Of a stretch of 64,000 nucleotides of DNA, positions 33,190-42,710 are shown piece by piece (positions within the stretch are counted from its first letter, which is position 1; each line of letters begins with the position of its first letter). Under the pieces are notes generated by a model. The model saw only the letters and a program-made list of their open reading frames with translations. It was not told the origin of the DNA and did no database searches. The stretch is from Aldehydirespirator sp028819505 (lineage in GTDB: Bacteria; Actinomycetota; Acidimicrobiia; Acidimicrobiales; Aldehydirespiratoraceae). Location: positions 2,790,001-2,854,000 of the forward strand of contig OZ242297.1 of the NCBI GenBank assembly GCA_965207755.1, written 5' to 3'. The position numbers and the translations under genes were made by a program.

Positions 33190-36100
33190 ATGCCATCATC
33201 GTGGTCGGTGGGTGTGGGTCGATGGAGGTTCGAGCGCCTGAGGGCGGTACCGGAGGGCTCGGGGCGCGGTCGGGAGTTCGGGGCGGCTTCGCTGGAGCTG
33301 GTGTTGTTGGTGCCGGCGTTGACGGCTCTGGTGTTGTTCGTGGTGTGGGCGGGCGCCGGGGGGCGTGCGGGTCTGGTGGCTGATCTCGCCGCGGAGGAGG
33401 CGGCTGCGGCGGCGGGGATGGCGTGTGATCCTGCGGACGCGGCCGGGGATGCGCAGTGTCTGGATTCGGTGGCTCGGGAGGTTCTGGGGGCGCGCCCGGG
33501 TCTCGGGGAATTGTGCGTGGGAGGCGCAGCGCCGTCGCGGCCCGGGACGGGTCTCGCCTCCCGGCAGGGCGATGCGGTGTCGGTGGGGGTGCTGTGCCGC
33601 GCGGCAGGGGCGGCTGCGCCGTTGGGGGGTCTCGCCCCGGCGGTGGACTTCTACGGCGAGGGCACCCACGTCGTTGTGCTGCCCGACCGCTCCGTGACCG
33701 TCGCCGCCGTCTCCTCCGGCGTCACCGAGGGCTCAGACGCCGAGTTCGCGGTGACGGTGGCGCCTCCGCCCGCGGGGGCACTCGAGTTGGTGGTGACGTT
33801 GAGCGAGGACGGCGGTTTCGTGGACGGCGGCTACCTGGGCGGCCACCCGCTGGCAGTGCCCCCCTTCCCGGTCACCGAGGCGCCCAAGATCGACTTCGGT
33901 GACGGCACCCGGCTGGACGCCGACGGCGCCGTGGTCGGCGCCGACGACGCCGCCGACAGCGTGGTGTACAGGTTCGCGGTGCCGACCGTCGACGACGGCG
34001 CGGTGGAGCCAGACGGTTGGGTCCAGGCCGCCGTGGCGGTCGCGGCCGGCGACGGCTACCGGCCCGGCGCGCCGGCGCGTGTCGCCGTGCTCGACGACGA
34101 CGTGCCCACCGTGACCGTCGCCGCCGCCGACCACGACCCCGCCACACCCGGCGCGCAGACCGCCGTCACCGAGGGCGACGTCGGCGACCCGGCCGTCTAC
34201 GCGGTGTTCACCGTCACCGCGGACCAGTCGCCCGCCGAGGACACCACCATCCGGCTGTCGGTCACTGAGACCGGCGACCAGATCGCCGCCGCCGCCGAAG
34301 GCCCCAAGACAGTCACCATCGCCAAGGGCGCCACTGCAGCCACCTACCGCGTCCCCGTCGCCGCCGACGACCGAGTCGAGGCCTCCAGCACCGTGACCGC
34401 CGCCATCACCGCGGACGCCGCATACGCCGTGGGCGCGCCGTCGTCGGCGCCGGTGACCGTGCTCGACGACGACGTGCCCACCGTGACCGTCGCCGCCGCC
34501 GACCACGACCCCGCCACACCCGGCGTGCAGACCGCCGTCACCGAGGGCGACGCCACCGAGTTCACCGTGTCGGTCCCCTCCCAGCACGCGCCCCTCACCG
34601 ACCTCACCGTCAACCTCACCGTCACCCAGACCGGCCAGTACGTCCCCGCCGCAGGACTCGGCGCCCGCAGCGTCACCATCGACAAGGGCGCCACCACGGC
34701 CCGATTCGCCGTCGCCACCGTCGACGACAGCACCCCGGAGCCCCCGGGCGCGGTCACCGCCACTGTCACCGCCGCCCCAGATTATGCCGTGGGCGTGCCG
34801 TCATCGGCGTCGGTGGACGTGCTCGACGACGACGTGCCCGAAGTCACCGTCACCGCCGGAGCGGACGTCACCGAAGCCGACCCCGGCGACGCGGCGGTGT
34901 TCGCGGTGTTCACCGTCACCGCGGACCACGCCCCGGTCATAGACACCGCGGTGAGCCTGTCGGTCACGGAGACCGGCGACCAGATCGCCGCGGCCGCCGA
35001 GGGCGAGCACACGGCCACCATCGCCAAAGGCGCCACCACCGCCGTGCTGCGCGTCGCCGTCGCCGCCGACGACAGAGTCGAGGCCTCCAGCACCGTGACC
35101 TCCGTTATCGAGCCCGCCTCGGGGTATTCGGTGGGCGTTCCCGCCAGCGCCTCGCTGCAGGTGCTCGACGACGACCTGCCAGAAGTGACCGTCGCCGCCG
35201 GCCCCGACGTCTATGAGGGCTCCCCGGCGAAGTTCACCGTCGCCGCGGACCAGCCGCCCATCGCGGACACCGCAGTCACCCTGACAATCGCTGAGACCGG
35301 CAGCGAACTGCGCTCAGGCCAGACCGGCGCCCACACCGTCACCATACGGAAGGGCACCACCACCGCAACCCATCCGGTGCTGACCCGCGCCGACGACAAC
35401 CGAGTCGAAGCAGGCAGCCGGATCACCGCCACCGTCGCAGCCGTCACCGTCGCCTCCGGCTATGGCGTCGGCGTTCCCGGGTCGGCAGAGCTGTCGGTCA
35501 AAGACAACGACAGGCCCGCAGTGTCGGTATCGCCCGGCCCGGCCATCACCGAAGGCCAGACCGCGGAGTTCACCGTGTCGGTGCCCATCCAGCACGCGCC
35601 CCTCGCCGACCTCACCGTGCAGGTTGACGTCACCCAGACCGGCCGATACGCCGCGTCTGGCCAGACCGGCGCCCGCAGCGCCACCATCGCCAAGGGCGCC
35701 ACGACAGCCAAACTCGCCGTCGCCACCATCGACGACACCACCCCGGAACCCGCAGGCGCGATCACCGCTGCAATCACCAGCGTCACCGCCGACGCCGACT
35801 ACACCGTCACCGCGCCCTCCACCGCAACCGTCGCCGTCAACGACAACGAACCCACCGTCACCATCACCGCCGACACCCCAGCCGTCACCGAAGGCGACAG
35901 CGCCGCGTTCACCGTCCGCGCCGACCCCGCACCCAGCGCCGACCTCACCGTGCGAGTCAACATCACCCAGACCGGCCAATACGCCGCCGCCTCCGCCCTC
36001 GGCGCCCGCAGCGTCACCATCACCAAGAACACCACCACCGCCAAACTCGCCGTCGCCACCGTCGACGACACCACCGTCGAACCCGCCGGAACCGTCACCG

Positions 36101-37344
36101 CCACCATCAGGACCGCAGCCGCCACCCCCCACACCGTCAAGAATCCATCCACCGCCACAATCACCGTCAACGACAACGAACCCGCTGTCACCATCACCGC
36201 CGACACCCCAGCCGTCACCGAAGGCGACAGCGCCGCGTTCACCGTCCGCGCCGACCCCGCACCCAGCGCCGACCTCACCGTGCGAGTCAACATCACCCAG
36301 ACCGGCCAATACGCCGCCGCCTCCGCCCTCGGCGCCCGCAGCATCACCATCACCAAGAACACCACCACCGCCAAACTCGCCGTCGCCACCGTCGACGACA
36401 CCACCGTCGAACCCGCCGGAACCGTCACCGCCACCATCAGGACCGCAGCCGCCACCCCCCACACCGTCAAGAATCCATCCACCGCCACAATCACCGTCAA
36501 CGACAACGACCAGGTCGTCACCGTCACCGCCGACGCCACGGCGGTCACCGAAGGAGCCGACGCCGCCTTCACTGTCCGCGCCGACCCCGCACCCGGCAGC
36601 GACCTCACCGTCAACATCACCGTCACCCAGACCGGCGAATACGTCGCCGCCGCCAACCTCGGAACCCGCAACATCACCATCGCCAAAGGTGCCGCCACCG
36701 CCAGACTAGCCGTCCCGACCGTCGACGACCGGCGGGACGAACACCCCGGAACCGTCACCGTCACCGTCAACACCGCAGCCGGCTACACCCGAGGCACCCC
36801 CGACACCGCCACAACCACAGTCAACGACAACGACCCACCGCTGTCCGGTATCATACCGGGCTACAGAGGATGCAACAGCGGCTATCTCCTGTACGAAGGC
36901 ACCAGCACCAACTTCTGCGTGTTCAGCATGCCGCGGTACGGGCTGACCGCCGACGTCGACTACACGATCTACTTCGCCCAACTTGACTGGAGCACTCTTC
37001 CAATCGGGTGGACGGTGGACAGCGAGCGTCTCATTCTGCGGAATCTCAACGAGGCCGTGGCGGGCACGAGCTGCGGGTCGGGCGTCGACATCGTCATGTT
37101 GGACTGGGTGGACGGCACCTTCGGCAAGGATGCGGAATTCGATGCCGCCGTCGAGGGAGCCGGCGCCCTGCGGGGAACGGTCAAGGAGGGCAAGAGCATC
37201 CATCTGGCATGGGACATCAGAGTATGCAACGACTATGTGAAAGAAGGATGGGAACTGACCGCAATAAGGATCACATTCGAATCCGGAGGTCAAACCCGGA
37301 CCTACAAAATCCCCACGCTGTTGTTGGTGAGAGACAACGACTGA
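33190..37344 (+). CDS. giant TadE-anchored Calx-beta repeat surface protein
   Basis: 1384 residues. Residues 30-75 form a TadE-like N-terminus (GAASLELVLLVPALTALVLF, acidic residue after the cleavage-like site), as in Flp/Tad pseudopilins. About nine Calx-beta-like repeats of 105-130 residues follow, each with a VTEGD start, a TVDD...VEPAG middle and a VLDDD or VNDN end, probably calcium-binding and adhesive. Two of them (35851-36510) are nearly identical. The last 165 residues (four cysteines, YRGCNSGYLLYEG) are a different, less GC-rich domain with no known family. No other Tad genes are nearby. The fusion suggests a membrane- or pilus-anchored adhesin; the N-terminal assignment is moderate. 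Confidence 0.75.
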   Translation: MPSSWSVGVGRWRFERLRAVPEGSGRGREFGAASLELVLLVPALTALVLFVVWAGAGGRAGLVADLAAEEAAAAAGMACDPADAAGDAQCLDSVAREVLGARPGLGELCVGGAAPSRPGTGLASRQGDAVSVGVLCRAAGAAAPLGGLAPAVDFYGEGTHVVVLPDRSVTVAAVSSGVTEGSDAEFAVTVAPPPAGALELVVTLSEDGGFVDGGYLGGHPLAVPPFPVTEAPKIDFGDGTRLDADGAVVGADDAADSVVYRFAVPTVDDGAVEPDGWVQAAVAVAAGDGYRPGAPARVAVLDDDVPTVTVAAADHDPATPGAQTAVTEGDVGDPAVYAVFTVTADQSPAEDTTIRLSVTETGDQIAAAAEGPKTVTIAKGATAATYRVPVAADDRVEASSTVTAAITADAAYAVGAPSSAPVTVLDDDVPTVTVAAADHDPATPGVQTAVTEGDATEFTVSVPSQHAPLTDLTVNLTVTQTGQYVPAAGLGARSVTIDKGATTARFAVATVDDSTPEPPGAVTATVTAAPDYAVGVPSSASVDVLDDDVPEVTVTAGADVTEADPGDAAVFAVFTVTADHAPVIDTAVSLSVTETGDQIAAAAEGEHTATIAKGATTAVLRVAVAADDRVEASSTVTSVIEPASGYSVGVPASASLQVLDDDLPEVTVAAGPDVYEGSPAKFTVAADQPPIADTAVTLTIAETGSELRSGQTGAHTVTIRKGTTTATHPVLTRADDNRVEAGSRITATVAAVTVASGYGVGVPGSAELSVKDNDRPAVSVSPGPAITEGQTAEFTVSVPIQHAPLADLTVQVDVTQTGRYAASGQTGARSATIAKGATTAKLAVATIDDTTPEPAGAITAAITSVTADADYTVTAPSTATVAVNDNEPTVTITADTPAVTEGDSAAFTVRADPAPSADLTVRVNITQTGQYAAASALGARSVTITKNTTTAKLAVATVDDTTVEPAGTVTATIRTAAATPHTVKNPSTATITVNDNEPAVTITADTPAVTEGDSAAFTVRADPAPSADLTVRVNITQTGQYAAASALGARSITITKNTTTAKLAVATVDDTTVEPAGTVTATIRTAAATPHTVKNPSTATITVNDNDQVVTVTADATAVTEGADAAFTVRADPAPGSDLTVNITVTQTGEYVAAANLGTRNITIAKGAATARLAVPTVDDRRDEHPGTVTVTVNTAAGYTRGTPDTATTTVNDNDPPLSGIIPGYRGCNSGYLLYEGTSTNFCVFSMPRYGLTADVDYTIYFAQLDWSTLPIGWTVDSERLILRNLNEAVAGTSCGSGVDIVMLDWVDGTFGKDAEFDAAVEGAGALRGTVKEGKSIHLAWDIRVCNDYVKEGWELTAIRITFESGGQTRTYKIPTLLLVRDND
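35851..36510 (+). repeat. 330-bp tandem duplication inside the surface-protein gene
   Basis: Units at 35851 and 36181 (period 330 bp, 110 codons) differ at only a few bases, for example EPTVTITAD against EPAVTITAD and RSVTITK against RSITITK. All other repeats of the gene are much more diverged. This points to recent unequal crossing-over or gene conversion. Confidence 0.9.
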
Positions 37345-37356
37345 CCGGCACACCGG

Positions 37357-38445
37357 ATGACTCTCCCGCCCGTCCGCCCCGTCAGCAAGGTGCGCTCCGG
37401 CGACACTCGCGCCGTGGCCCGAGCGCCGAAGGGAATCGATCCGGAGCCGGTCACTGCCTGGCTGGCGGCCGAAGTGGGCACGGTGCCGCCCCTCGACTTC
37501 GATCCCATCGCCGGGGGCGCCTCCAACCTCACGTTCGTGGTCACCGATGCCGCCGGCCGCCGGGTCGTTCTGAGGCGCCCGCCCACCGGCCATGTGCTGG
37601 CCAGCGCCCACGACATGGGCCGCGAGCACCGGGTCATCTCGGCTCTGGCCCCCACCCCGGTGCCGGTTCCGCCCGCGCTGGGATTGTGTACCGACCCGGC
37701 CATCAACGGCGCCGACTTCTACGTGATGGACTACGTCGAGGGCTCGGTGGTGTTCGACCGGGACGACGCCACAGCGGTGGACGAGGCGGTGCGTCCGGTG
37801 ATGGCCCGCTCGATCGTCGACACCCTTGCGGACCTTCACTCCCTGGATCCCGACGACGTCGGACTGGGCGACCTCGGCCGCCGCGAGGGCTACTGCGCCC
37901 GCCAACTGCGACGCTGGCAGCGCCAGGTGGACGAGGGCTCCGACCGCGACCTGCCCCTGGTGCGGGCCCTGCACGACCGGCTGGTGGCGACGATCCCCGA
38001 GCAGCAGGGCACAGGCATCGTGCACGGCGACTACCGCCTCGACAACTGCATCATGGCCGCCGACGGATCGGTGGCCGCGGTGCTCGACTGGGAGCTGTGC
38101 ACCCTCGGCGACGTGCTGATCGACGTGGCCGGGCTGGTGACCTGGTGGGGCGACACGGAGAGGGGCGAGGGCCGGCTGGCCGACATGCCCACCACCGTCG
38201 ACGGCTTCGGCAGCCCTGATGACGTGCTGGAGCGCTACAGCCGGCGATCCGGCCGGGACCTGTCGTCGCTGGACTGGTACGTGGCGCTACAGTTCTGGCG
38301 GATGGCCTGCATCATCGAGGGCGTGAGGGTGCGCCACACCTCGGGTGCCATGGGCGACAACCAGCAGTACGACGACACCGGTGCCCGGATGTTCATCGAC
38401 TACTCCTTGGCGCGCTGCACCGAAGCCCTCGATTCGGCGTCCTGA
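37357..38445 (+). CDS. APH-family phosphotransferase (ACAD10-like)
   Basis: 362 residues. The aminoglycoside-phosphotransferase fold is shown by GGASNLTFVV, the catalytic loop HGDYRLDNCI and the metal-binding DWELCTLGD. This subgroup, next to acyl-CoA dehydrogenases in actinobacteria and fused to one in human ACAD10, is thought to phosphorylate hydroxyacyl-CoA intermediates rather than antibiotics. It ends five bases before the next gene. The start is uncertain; an internal GTG near 37390 is possible. Confidence 0.82.
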   Translation: MTLPPVRPVSKVRSGDTRAVARAPKGIDPEPVTAWLAAEVGTVPPLDFDPIAGGASNLTFVVTDAAGRRVVLRRPPTGHVLASAHDMGREHRVISALAPTPVPVPPALGLCTDPAINGADFYVMDYVEGSVVFDRDDATAVDEAVRPVMARSIVDTLADLHSLDPDDVGLGDLGRREGYCARQLRRWQRQVDEGSDRDLPLVRALHDRLVATIPEQQGTGIVHGDYRLDNCIMAADGSVAAVLDWELCTLGDVLIDVAGLVTWWGDTERGEGRLADMPTTVDGFGSPDDVLERYSRRSGRDLSSLDWYVALQFWRMACIIEGVRVRHTSGAMGDNQQYDDTGARMFIDYSLARCTEALDSAS

Positions 38446-38450
38446 CGCCC

Positions 38451-40529
38451 ATGCGCGACCCCGCCTACGACGTGCTGTTCGAGCCGGTGCCGATCGGCCC
38501 GCTGGTGGCCAAGAACCGGTTCTTCCAGGTGCCCCACTGCAACGGCATGGGCTACCGGGACCCCAGAGCCTGCGCCGAGATGCGGGCGGTCAAGGCCCAG
38601 GGCGGCTGGGCGGTGGTGTGCACCGAGGAAGCCGAGATCCACTACACGTCCGAGGTCACGCCCTACATCGAGGCCCGCATCTGGGACGACGCCGACATCC
38701 CCGCGCTGGCGGTGATGGCCGAGCGGGTCCACGACTGCGGGGCGCTGGCCGGCATCGAACTCGCCTACAACGGACTCGACGGCACCAACCTCCACTCCCG
38801 TGTGGTCCCGCAGGCGCCGTCGGCGCTGCCGGTGATCTCCGGTTCCTGCCACCCCGTCCAGGCCCGGGCCATGACCAAGCGGGACATCGCCAACCTGCGG
38901 CGCTGGCACCGCCAGGCCGTGGACCGCTCGCTGCGGGCCGGTTTCGACCTGGTCTACGTGTACTCGGGCCACTCCCTCGGCGCGACCCATCACTTCCTGT
39001 CGCGGCGCTACAACCACCGCAGCGACGAGTACGGAGGCAGCGTCCGCAACCGGATGCGGCTGCTGCGCGAGCTGCTGGAGGACGCCGTCGACGAGGTCGC
39101 CGGACGGGCCGCGGTGGCCTGCCGGATCACCGTGGACGAGACCATGTACCGCGACGGCATCGACCGCGCCGAGATCGAGGAGGTGATCGGCGAGCTGGGC
39201 GAGATCCCCGACCTGTGGGACTTCGTGCCCGGCGCATGGGAGGACGACAGCGTCACCTCGCGCTTCAGTGCCGAGGCCCACGAGGAGCAGTGGGTGCGGG
39301 GCCTGAAGGCCCTGACCTCCAAGCCGGTGGTAGGGGTCGGCCGCTTCACCTCCCCGGACACCATGGTCCGCATGATCCGGCAAGGGATCCTGGACTTCAT
39401 CGGCGCGGCCCGGCCCTCCATCGCCGACCCGTACCTTCCCCTCAAGATCGAGGAGGGCCGGCCGGAGGACATCCGCGAGTGCATCGGCTGCAACATCTGC
39501 GTGACCGGCGACTACACGATGTCTCCCATCCGCTGCACCCAGAACCCGTCGATGGGCGAGGAATGGCGACGGGGCTGGCACCCCGAGGACTACCGACCCC
39601 GCCACGCGGCCGAGAAGGTGCTGGTGGTGGGCGCCGGCCCGGCCGGCCTGGAGGCGGCCATGGCGCTGGGCAAGCGGGGCTACGAGGTGGTGCTGGTCGA
39701 GAAGTCACGCACCCTCGGTGGCCGGGTGGCGGCCGAGGCCCGCCTGCCGGGGCTGGCTGAGTGGATCCGGGTGGCGGACTACCGACTGGGCCAGATCTCG
39801 CGGCTCGACAACGTCGAGCACTACCTGGAGAGCGACATGACCGCCGCGGAGGCCCTCGCCTACGGCTTCGACCACATCGCGGTGGCCACAGGCTCGGTCT
39901 GGCGCCGCGACGGGGTGGCCCGCTGGCACACCCGGGCCGGCGCCATGCCCATAGGCGGCCTGCCGGTGTACACGCCCGACGACATCCTGGCCGGAACCCG
40001 TCCCCCCGCCGGTGCTCGGGTGGCCGTCTACGACGACGACCACTACTACATGGGCGGCGTCCTGGCCGAGCTGCTGCAAGGCGAGGGTTACGAGGTGGTG
40101 CTGGCCACGCCGGAGCCGCTGGTGTCGGGGTGGACGGTCAACACCATGGAGCAGCACCGCATCCAGGCCCGGCTCATGGAAGCGGGCGTCGGACTGCACA
40201 CGTCGACCGCGGTCTCGGCCGTGCTCGACGACGGGCTGCGAGCCGAGTGCGCCTTCACCGGCCGCGAGCGCCGGATCGGCGCCGACGCGGCTCTGCTGGT
40301 CACTGCCCGCCTGCCCGTCGACGGGCTGGTCCAGGATCTGCTGGCCCGCCGCGACGAGTGGGCCGACAACGGCCTGCGCAGCGTCCGGGCCGTGGGAGAC
40401 GCCCTGGCCCCCGGGACTGTCGCGGCCGCGGTTTGGGACGGTCGCCGCTACGCGGAGGAGTTGGAAGCCCCCACCGACGACTCCGACGCCACCCCCTACC
40501 GCCGCGAGATCGCCGCTCTGAGCCCCTGA
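38451..40529 (+). CDS. trimethylamine/dimethylamine dehydrogenase-like iron-sulfur flavoprotein
   Basis: 692 residues, collinear with trimethylamine dehydrogenase: an Old Yellow Enzyme barrel, a 4Fe-4S site and a C-terminal ADP-binding half. The cysteine that binds FMN covalently is kept at position 30 (NRFFQVPHC), and the cluster cysteines are C344, C347, C350 and C362 (CIGCNIC; IRCTQN). Of the aromatic bowl that holds trimethylammonium, the middle tryptophan is conserved (AWEDDS), while the Tyr60 position is Glu (TEEAEI) and the Trp355 position is not Trp (VTGDYTM). A secondary amine or other N-methyl compound is therefore more likely than trimethylamine. It lies five bases after the phosphotransferase gene. 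Confidence 0.85.
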   Translation: MRDPAYDVLFEPVPIGPLVAKNRFFQVPHCNGMGYRDPRACAEMRAVKAQGGWAVVCTEEAEIHYTSEVTPYIEARIWDDADIPALAVMAERVHDCGALAGIELAYNGLDGTNLHSRVVPQAPSALPVISGSCHPVQARAMTKRDIANLRRWHRQAVDRSLRAGFDLVYVYSGHSLGATHHFLSRRYNHRSDEYGGSVRNRMRLLRELLEDAVDEVAGRAAVACRITVDETMYRDGIDRAEIEEVIGELGEIPDLWDFVPGAWEDDSVTSRFSAEAHEEQWVRGLKALTSKPVVGVGRFTSPDTMVRMIRQGILDFIGAARPSIADPYLPLKIEEGRPEDIRECIGCNICVTGDYTMSPIRCTQNPSMGEEWRRGWHPEDYRPRHAAEKVLVVGAGPAGLEAAMALGKRGYEVVLVEKSRTLGGRVAAEARLPGLAEWIRVADYRLGQISRLDNVEHYLESDMTAAEALAYGFDHIAVATGSVWRRDGVARWHTRAGAMPIGGLPVYTPDDILAGTRPPAGARVAVYDDDHYYMGGVLAELLQGEGYEVVLATPEPLVSGWTVNTMEQHRIQARLMEAGVGLHTSTAVSAVLDDGLRAECAFTGRERRIGADAALLVTARLPVDGLVQDLLARRDEWADNGLRSVRAVGDALAPGTVAAAVWDGRRYAEELEAPTDDSDATPYRREIAALSP

Positions 40530-40550
40530 CTCGCCGGGGCCCGGCTAGGT

Positions 40551-41051
40551 TCAGCCCAGGGCGGCCAGGGCGGCGTCGTAGTCGGGCTCGTCGGCGATCT
40601 CGGAGACCATCTCGGTGTGCAGCACGCTGCCGTCGGCGTCGATCACGACCACCGCCCGGGCGCACAGTCCGGCTAGCGGGCCGCCCCCGATGCCGATCCC
40701 GTAGTCGTCGAGGAACTCCGAGTTGCGGAAGGTCGAGCCCGTGGTCACGTTCTCGATCCCCTCGGCGCCGCAGAACCGGCCCGAGGCGAACGGCAGGTCG
40801 GCCGACACGCACACCACAGTCGTGTCGTCCAGACCGGCGGCCCGCTCGTTGAACGTGCGCACGCTCTGAGCGCAGGTCGGGGTGTCGATCGACGGGAAGA
40901 TGTTCAACACCACCCGGCCGCCGAGCAGGCCCTCGGAGGTCACCGCGTCGAGGTCGCCTCCGGTCAGGGCGAAGGCAGGGGCGGGCCGGCCCACCGGCGG
41001 CAGATCGCCCACGGTCTTGAGGGGATTGCCCCGGAACGTGATCTCAGCCAT
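40551..41051 (-). CDS. tpx: thiol peroxidase (Tpx), atypical 2-Cys peroxiredoxin
   Basis: 166 residues from the ATG at 41051, with GGAG seven bases upstream. Peroxidatic C60 lies in SIDTPTCAQSVRTFN and resolving C94 in SGRFCGAEG, matching E. coli Tpx C61/C95. It reduces lipid and hydrogen peroxides at the expense of thioredoxin. It is convergent with the amine-dehydrogenase-like gene, with a short CCGGG/CCCGG hairpin in the 21-base gap. A decayed relative of its 3' end occurs at 32895-33010. Confidence 0.95.
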   Translation of the reverse strand: MAEITFRGNPLKTVGDLPPVGRPAPAFALTGGDLDAVTSEGLLGGRVVLNIFPSIDTPTCAQSVRTFNERAAGLDDTTVVCVSADLPFASGRFCGAEGIENVTTGSTFRNSEFLDDYGIGIGGGPLAGLCARAVVVIDADGSVLHTEMVSEIADEPDYDAALAALG

Positions 41052-41171
41052 TTGCGTCTCCTTTGGAAGCTGGGGGAAGGCTCGCACCCGACGGGTCGCC
41101 ACATCAGTGCGTGACGGATGATCCGTATGCACACCGGAGGCTACAACCGCTCGCCGTTACCATCCCCTCCG

Positions 41172-42599
41172 ATGGCGCCCGAACCTGCACCACCGCCCGA
41201 CCCGCTCGACCTCGAGGCGTTCCGCCGCAACGCCCACGCCCTGGTCGACTGGGTGGCCGACTACCTCGCCGGACTCGGCGCCAGGCCGGTCCGCGAGCCG
41301 GTGGCGCCCGGTGAGGTGCGAGCCAAGCTGCCCGACCGAGCACCCGAGGGGCCCGAGCCCTTCGACGCGGTGCTGGCCGACCTCGACCGGGTGGTGGTGC
41401 CGGGGCTGGCCCACTGGCAGCATCCCGGCTGGTTCGCCTTCTTCCCGGCCCAGACCTCGCCGCCGGCGGTGCTCGGCGAGTTGGCCGCGGCCGGCATCGG
41501 CGTGCAGGGGATGATGTGGGCGACCTCGCCGGCGTCCACCGAGCTCGAGTCCCACATGCTCGACTGGCTGGTCGACCTGCTCGACGTGCCCCAGTCGTGG
41601 AAGACGACCGGACCCGGCGGCGGGGTGCTGCAGGCCGGCGCCTCGACCGCCACCCACACCGCCATGATGGTGGCCCGCGAGCTCTGCCGCGAGCGCACCG
41701 GGGCACCGGCCGAGCAGATGGTGGCGTACACGTCCAGCCAGGCCCACTCGTCGCTGGAGAAGGGCGCCATGCTGACGGGGTTCGGCCACCTCCGCCTGCT
41801 GGACGTCGACTCGGACTTCGCGGCCCGGCCCGAGGCGCTGACCGGAGCGATCGAGGCCGACCGCCGCGACGGCCTGATACCGGCCTTCCTGGGCTCGAAC
41901 ATGGGCACCACCGGGACCGCGGGGGTCGATCCGCTGCGCGCCCTCGGCAGGATCGCCCAGGCCGAGCAGATGTGGCACCACGTCGACGCGGCCTACGGAG
42001 GGTCGGCCATGATCTGCGAGGAGTTCCGCCACCACCACGACGGGCTGGAACTGGTCGACAGCTACACCTTCAACCCCCACAAGTGGCTGGCCACCAACCT
42101 GGAGTGCTCGGTGATGTGGGTCGCCGACCGGCGGCCCCTGATCGACACCCTCAGCGTTACACCCCCCTACCTGCGCAACCCGGCCTCGGAGTCGGGCCTG
42201 GTGATCGACTACCGGGACTGGCACGGCCCGCTGGGGCGGCCGTTCCGGGCGCTCAAGCTGTGGTTCGTGCTGCGCGGCTTCGGCGCCGAGGGCCTGCGGC
42301 GCATGATCCGCAACCATGTCGGTTGGGCACGCGAGCTGGCCGAGCGCGTCGACGACCACCCCCGGCTGGAGCGCATCGCGCCGGTACACTTCGCGCTGGT
42401 GTCGTTCGTACACCGCGACGGCGACGCGGCCACCGGCGCCCTGGCCGAAGCCATCAACGCCGACGGCCGGTTCTACGTCACGACCTCGGAGATCGACGGT
42501 CGGCGGTTCGTGCGGATCTCGGTCGGCTCCACCTGGACCACCGCCGACGATGTCGAGGCCCTATGGGACCTCATCGAGGCCCGCTCCTCCGTTCTGTGA
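41172..42599 (+). CDS. PLP-dependent aromatic-amino-acid-type decarboxylase
   Basis: 475 residues from the ATG at 41172. This is group II decarboxylase (AADC family) architecture: PGWFAFFPAQTSPPAVLGE, GASTATHTAMMVARE, HVDAAYGG and the PLP lysine in TFNPHKWL (near residue 302). It should decarboxylate an aromatic L-amino acid such as tryptophan, tyrosine or DOPA to the amine; the exact substrate is not predictable. Its stop codon lies in the left arm of a palindromic 60-bp unit that is tandemly duplicated. Confidence 0.88.
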   Translation: MAPEPAPPPDPLDLEAFRRNAHALVDWVADYLAGLGARPVREPVAPGEVRAKLPDRAPEGPEPFDAVLADLDRVVVPGLAHWQHPGWFAFFPAQTSPPAVLGELAAAGIGVQGMMWATSPASTELESHMLDWLVDLLDVPQSWKTTGPGGGVLQAGASTATHTAMMVARELCRERTGAPAEQMVAYTSSQAHSSLEKGAMLTGFGHLRLLDVDSDFAARPEALTGAIEADRRDGLIPAFLGSNMGTTGTAGVDPLRALGRIAQAEQMWHHVDAAYGGSAMICEEFRHHHDGLELVDSYTFNPHKWLATNLECSVMWVADRRPLIDTLSVTPPYLRNPASESGLVIDYRDWHGPLGRPFRALKLWFVLRGFGAEGLRRMIRNHVGWARELAERVDDHPRLERIAPVHFALVSFVHRDGDAATGALAEAINADGRFYVTTSEIDGRRFVRISVGSTWTTADDVEALWDLIEARSSVL

Positions 42600-42705
42600 G
42601 CAGATATGCCGACTGAGGCGGCTCTGTTGCGCACAGAACGCTGGGATCGAGTTCTGTGAGCAGATATGCCGACTGAGGCGGCTCTGTTGCGCACAGAACG
42701 CTGGG
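42591..42705. repeat. 60-bp tandem palindromic repeat on the decarboxylase stop codon
   Basis: Two units start at 42591 and 42651 with GTTCTGTGAGCAGATATGCC and run to CACAGAAC. The arms GTTCTGTG/CACAGAAC form a hairpin about 49 bases long. The first unit includes the last two codons and TGA of the decarboxylase, and the second recreates them in frame. It fills the gap to the convergent enoyl-CoA hydratase. Confidence 0.9.
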
Positions 42706-42710
42706 GGGGC

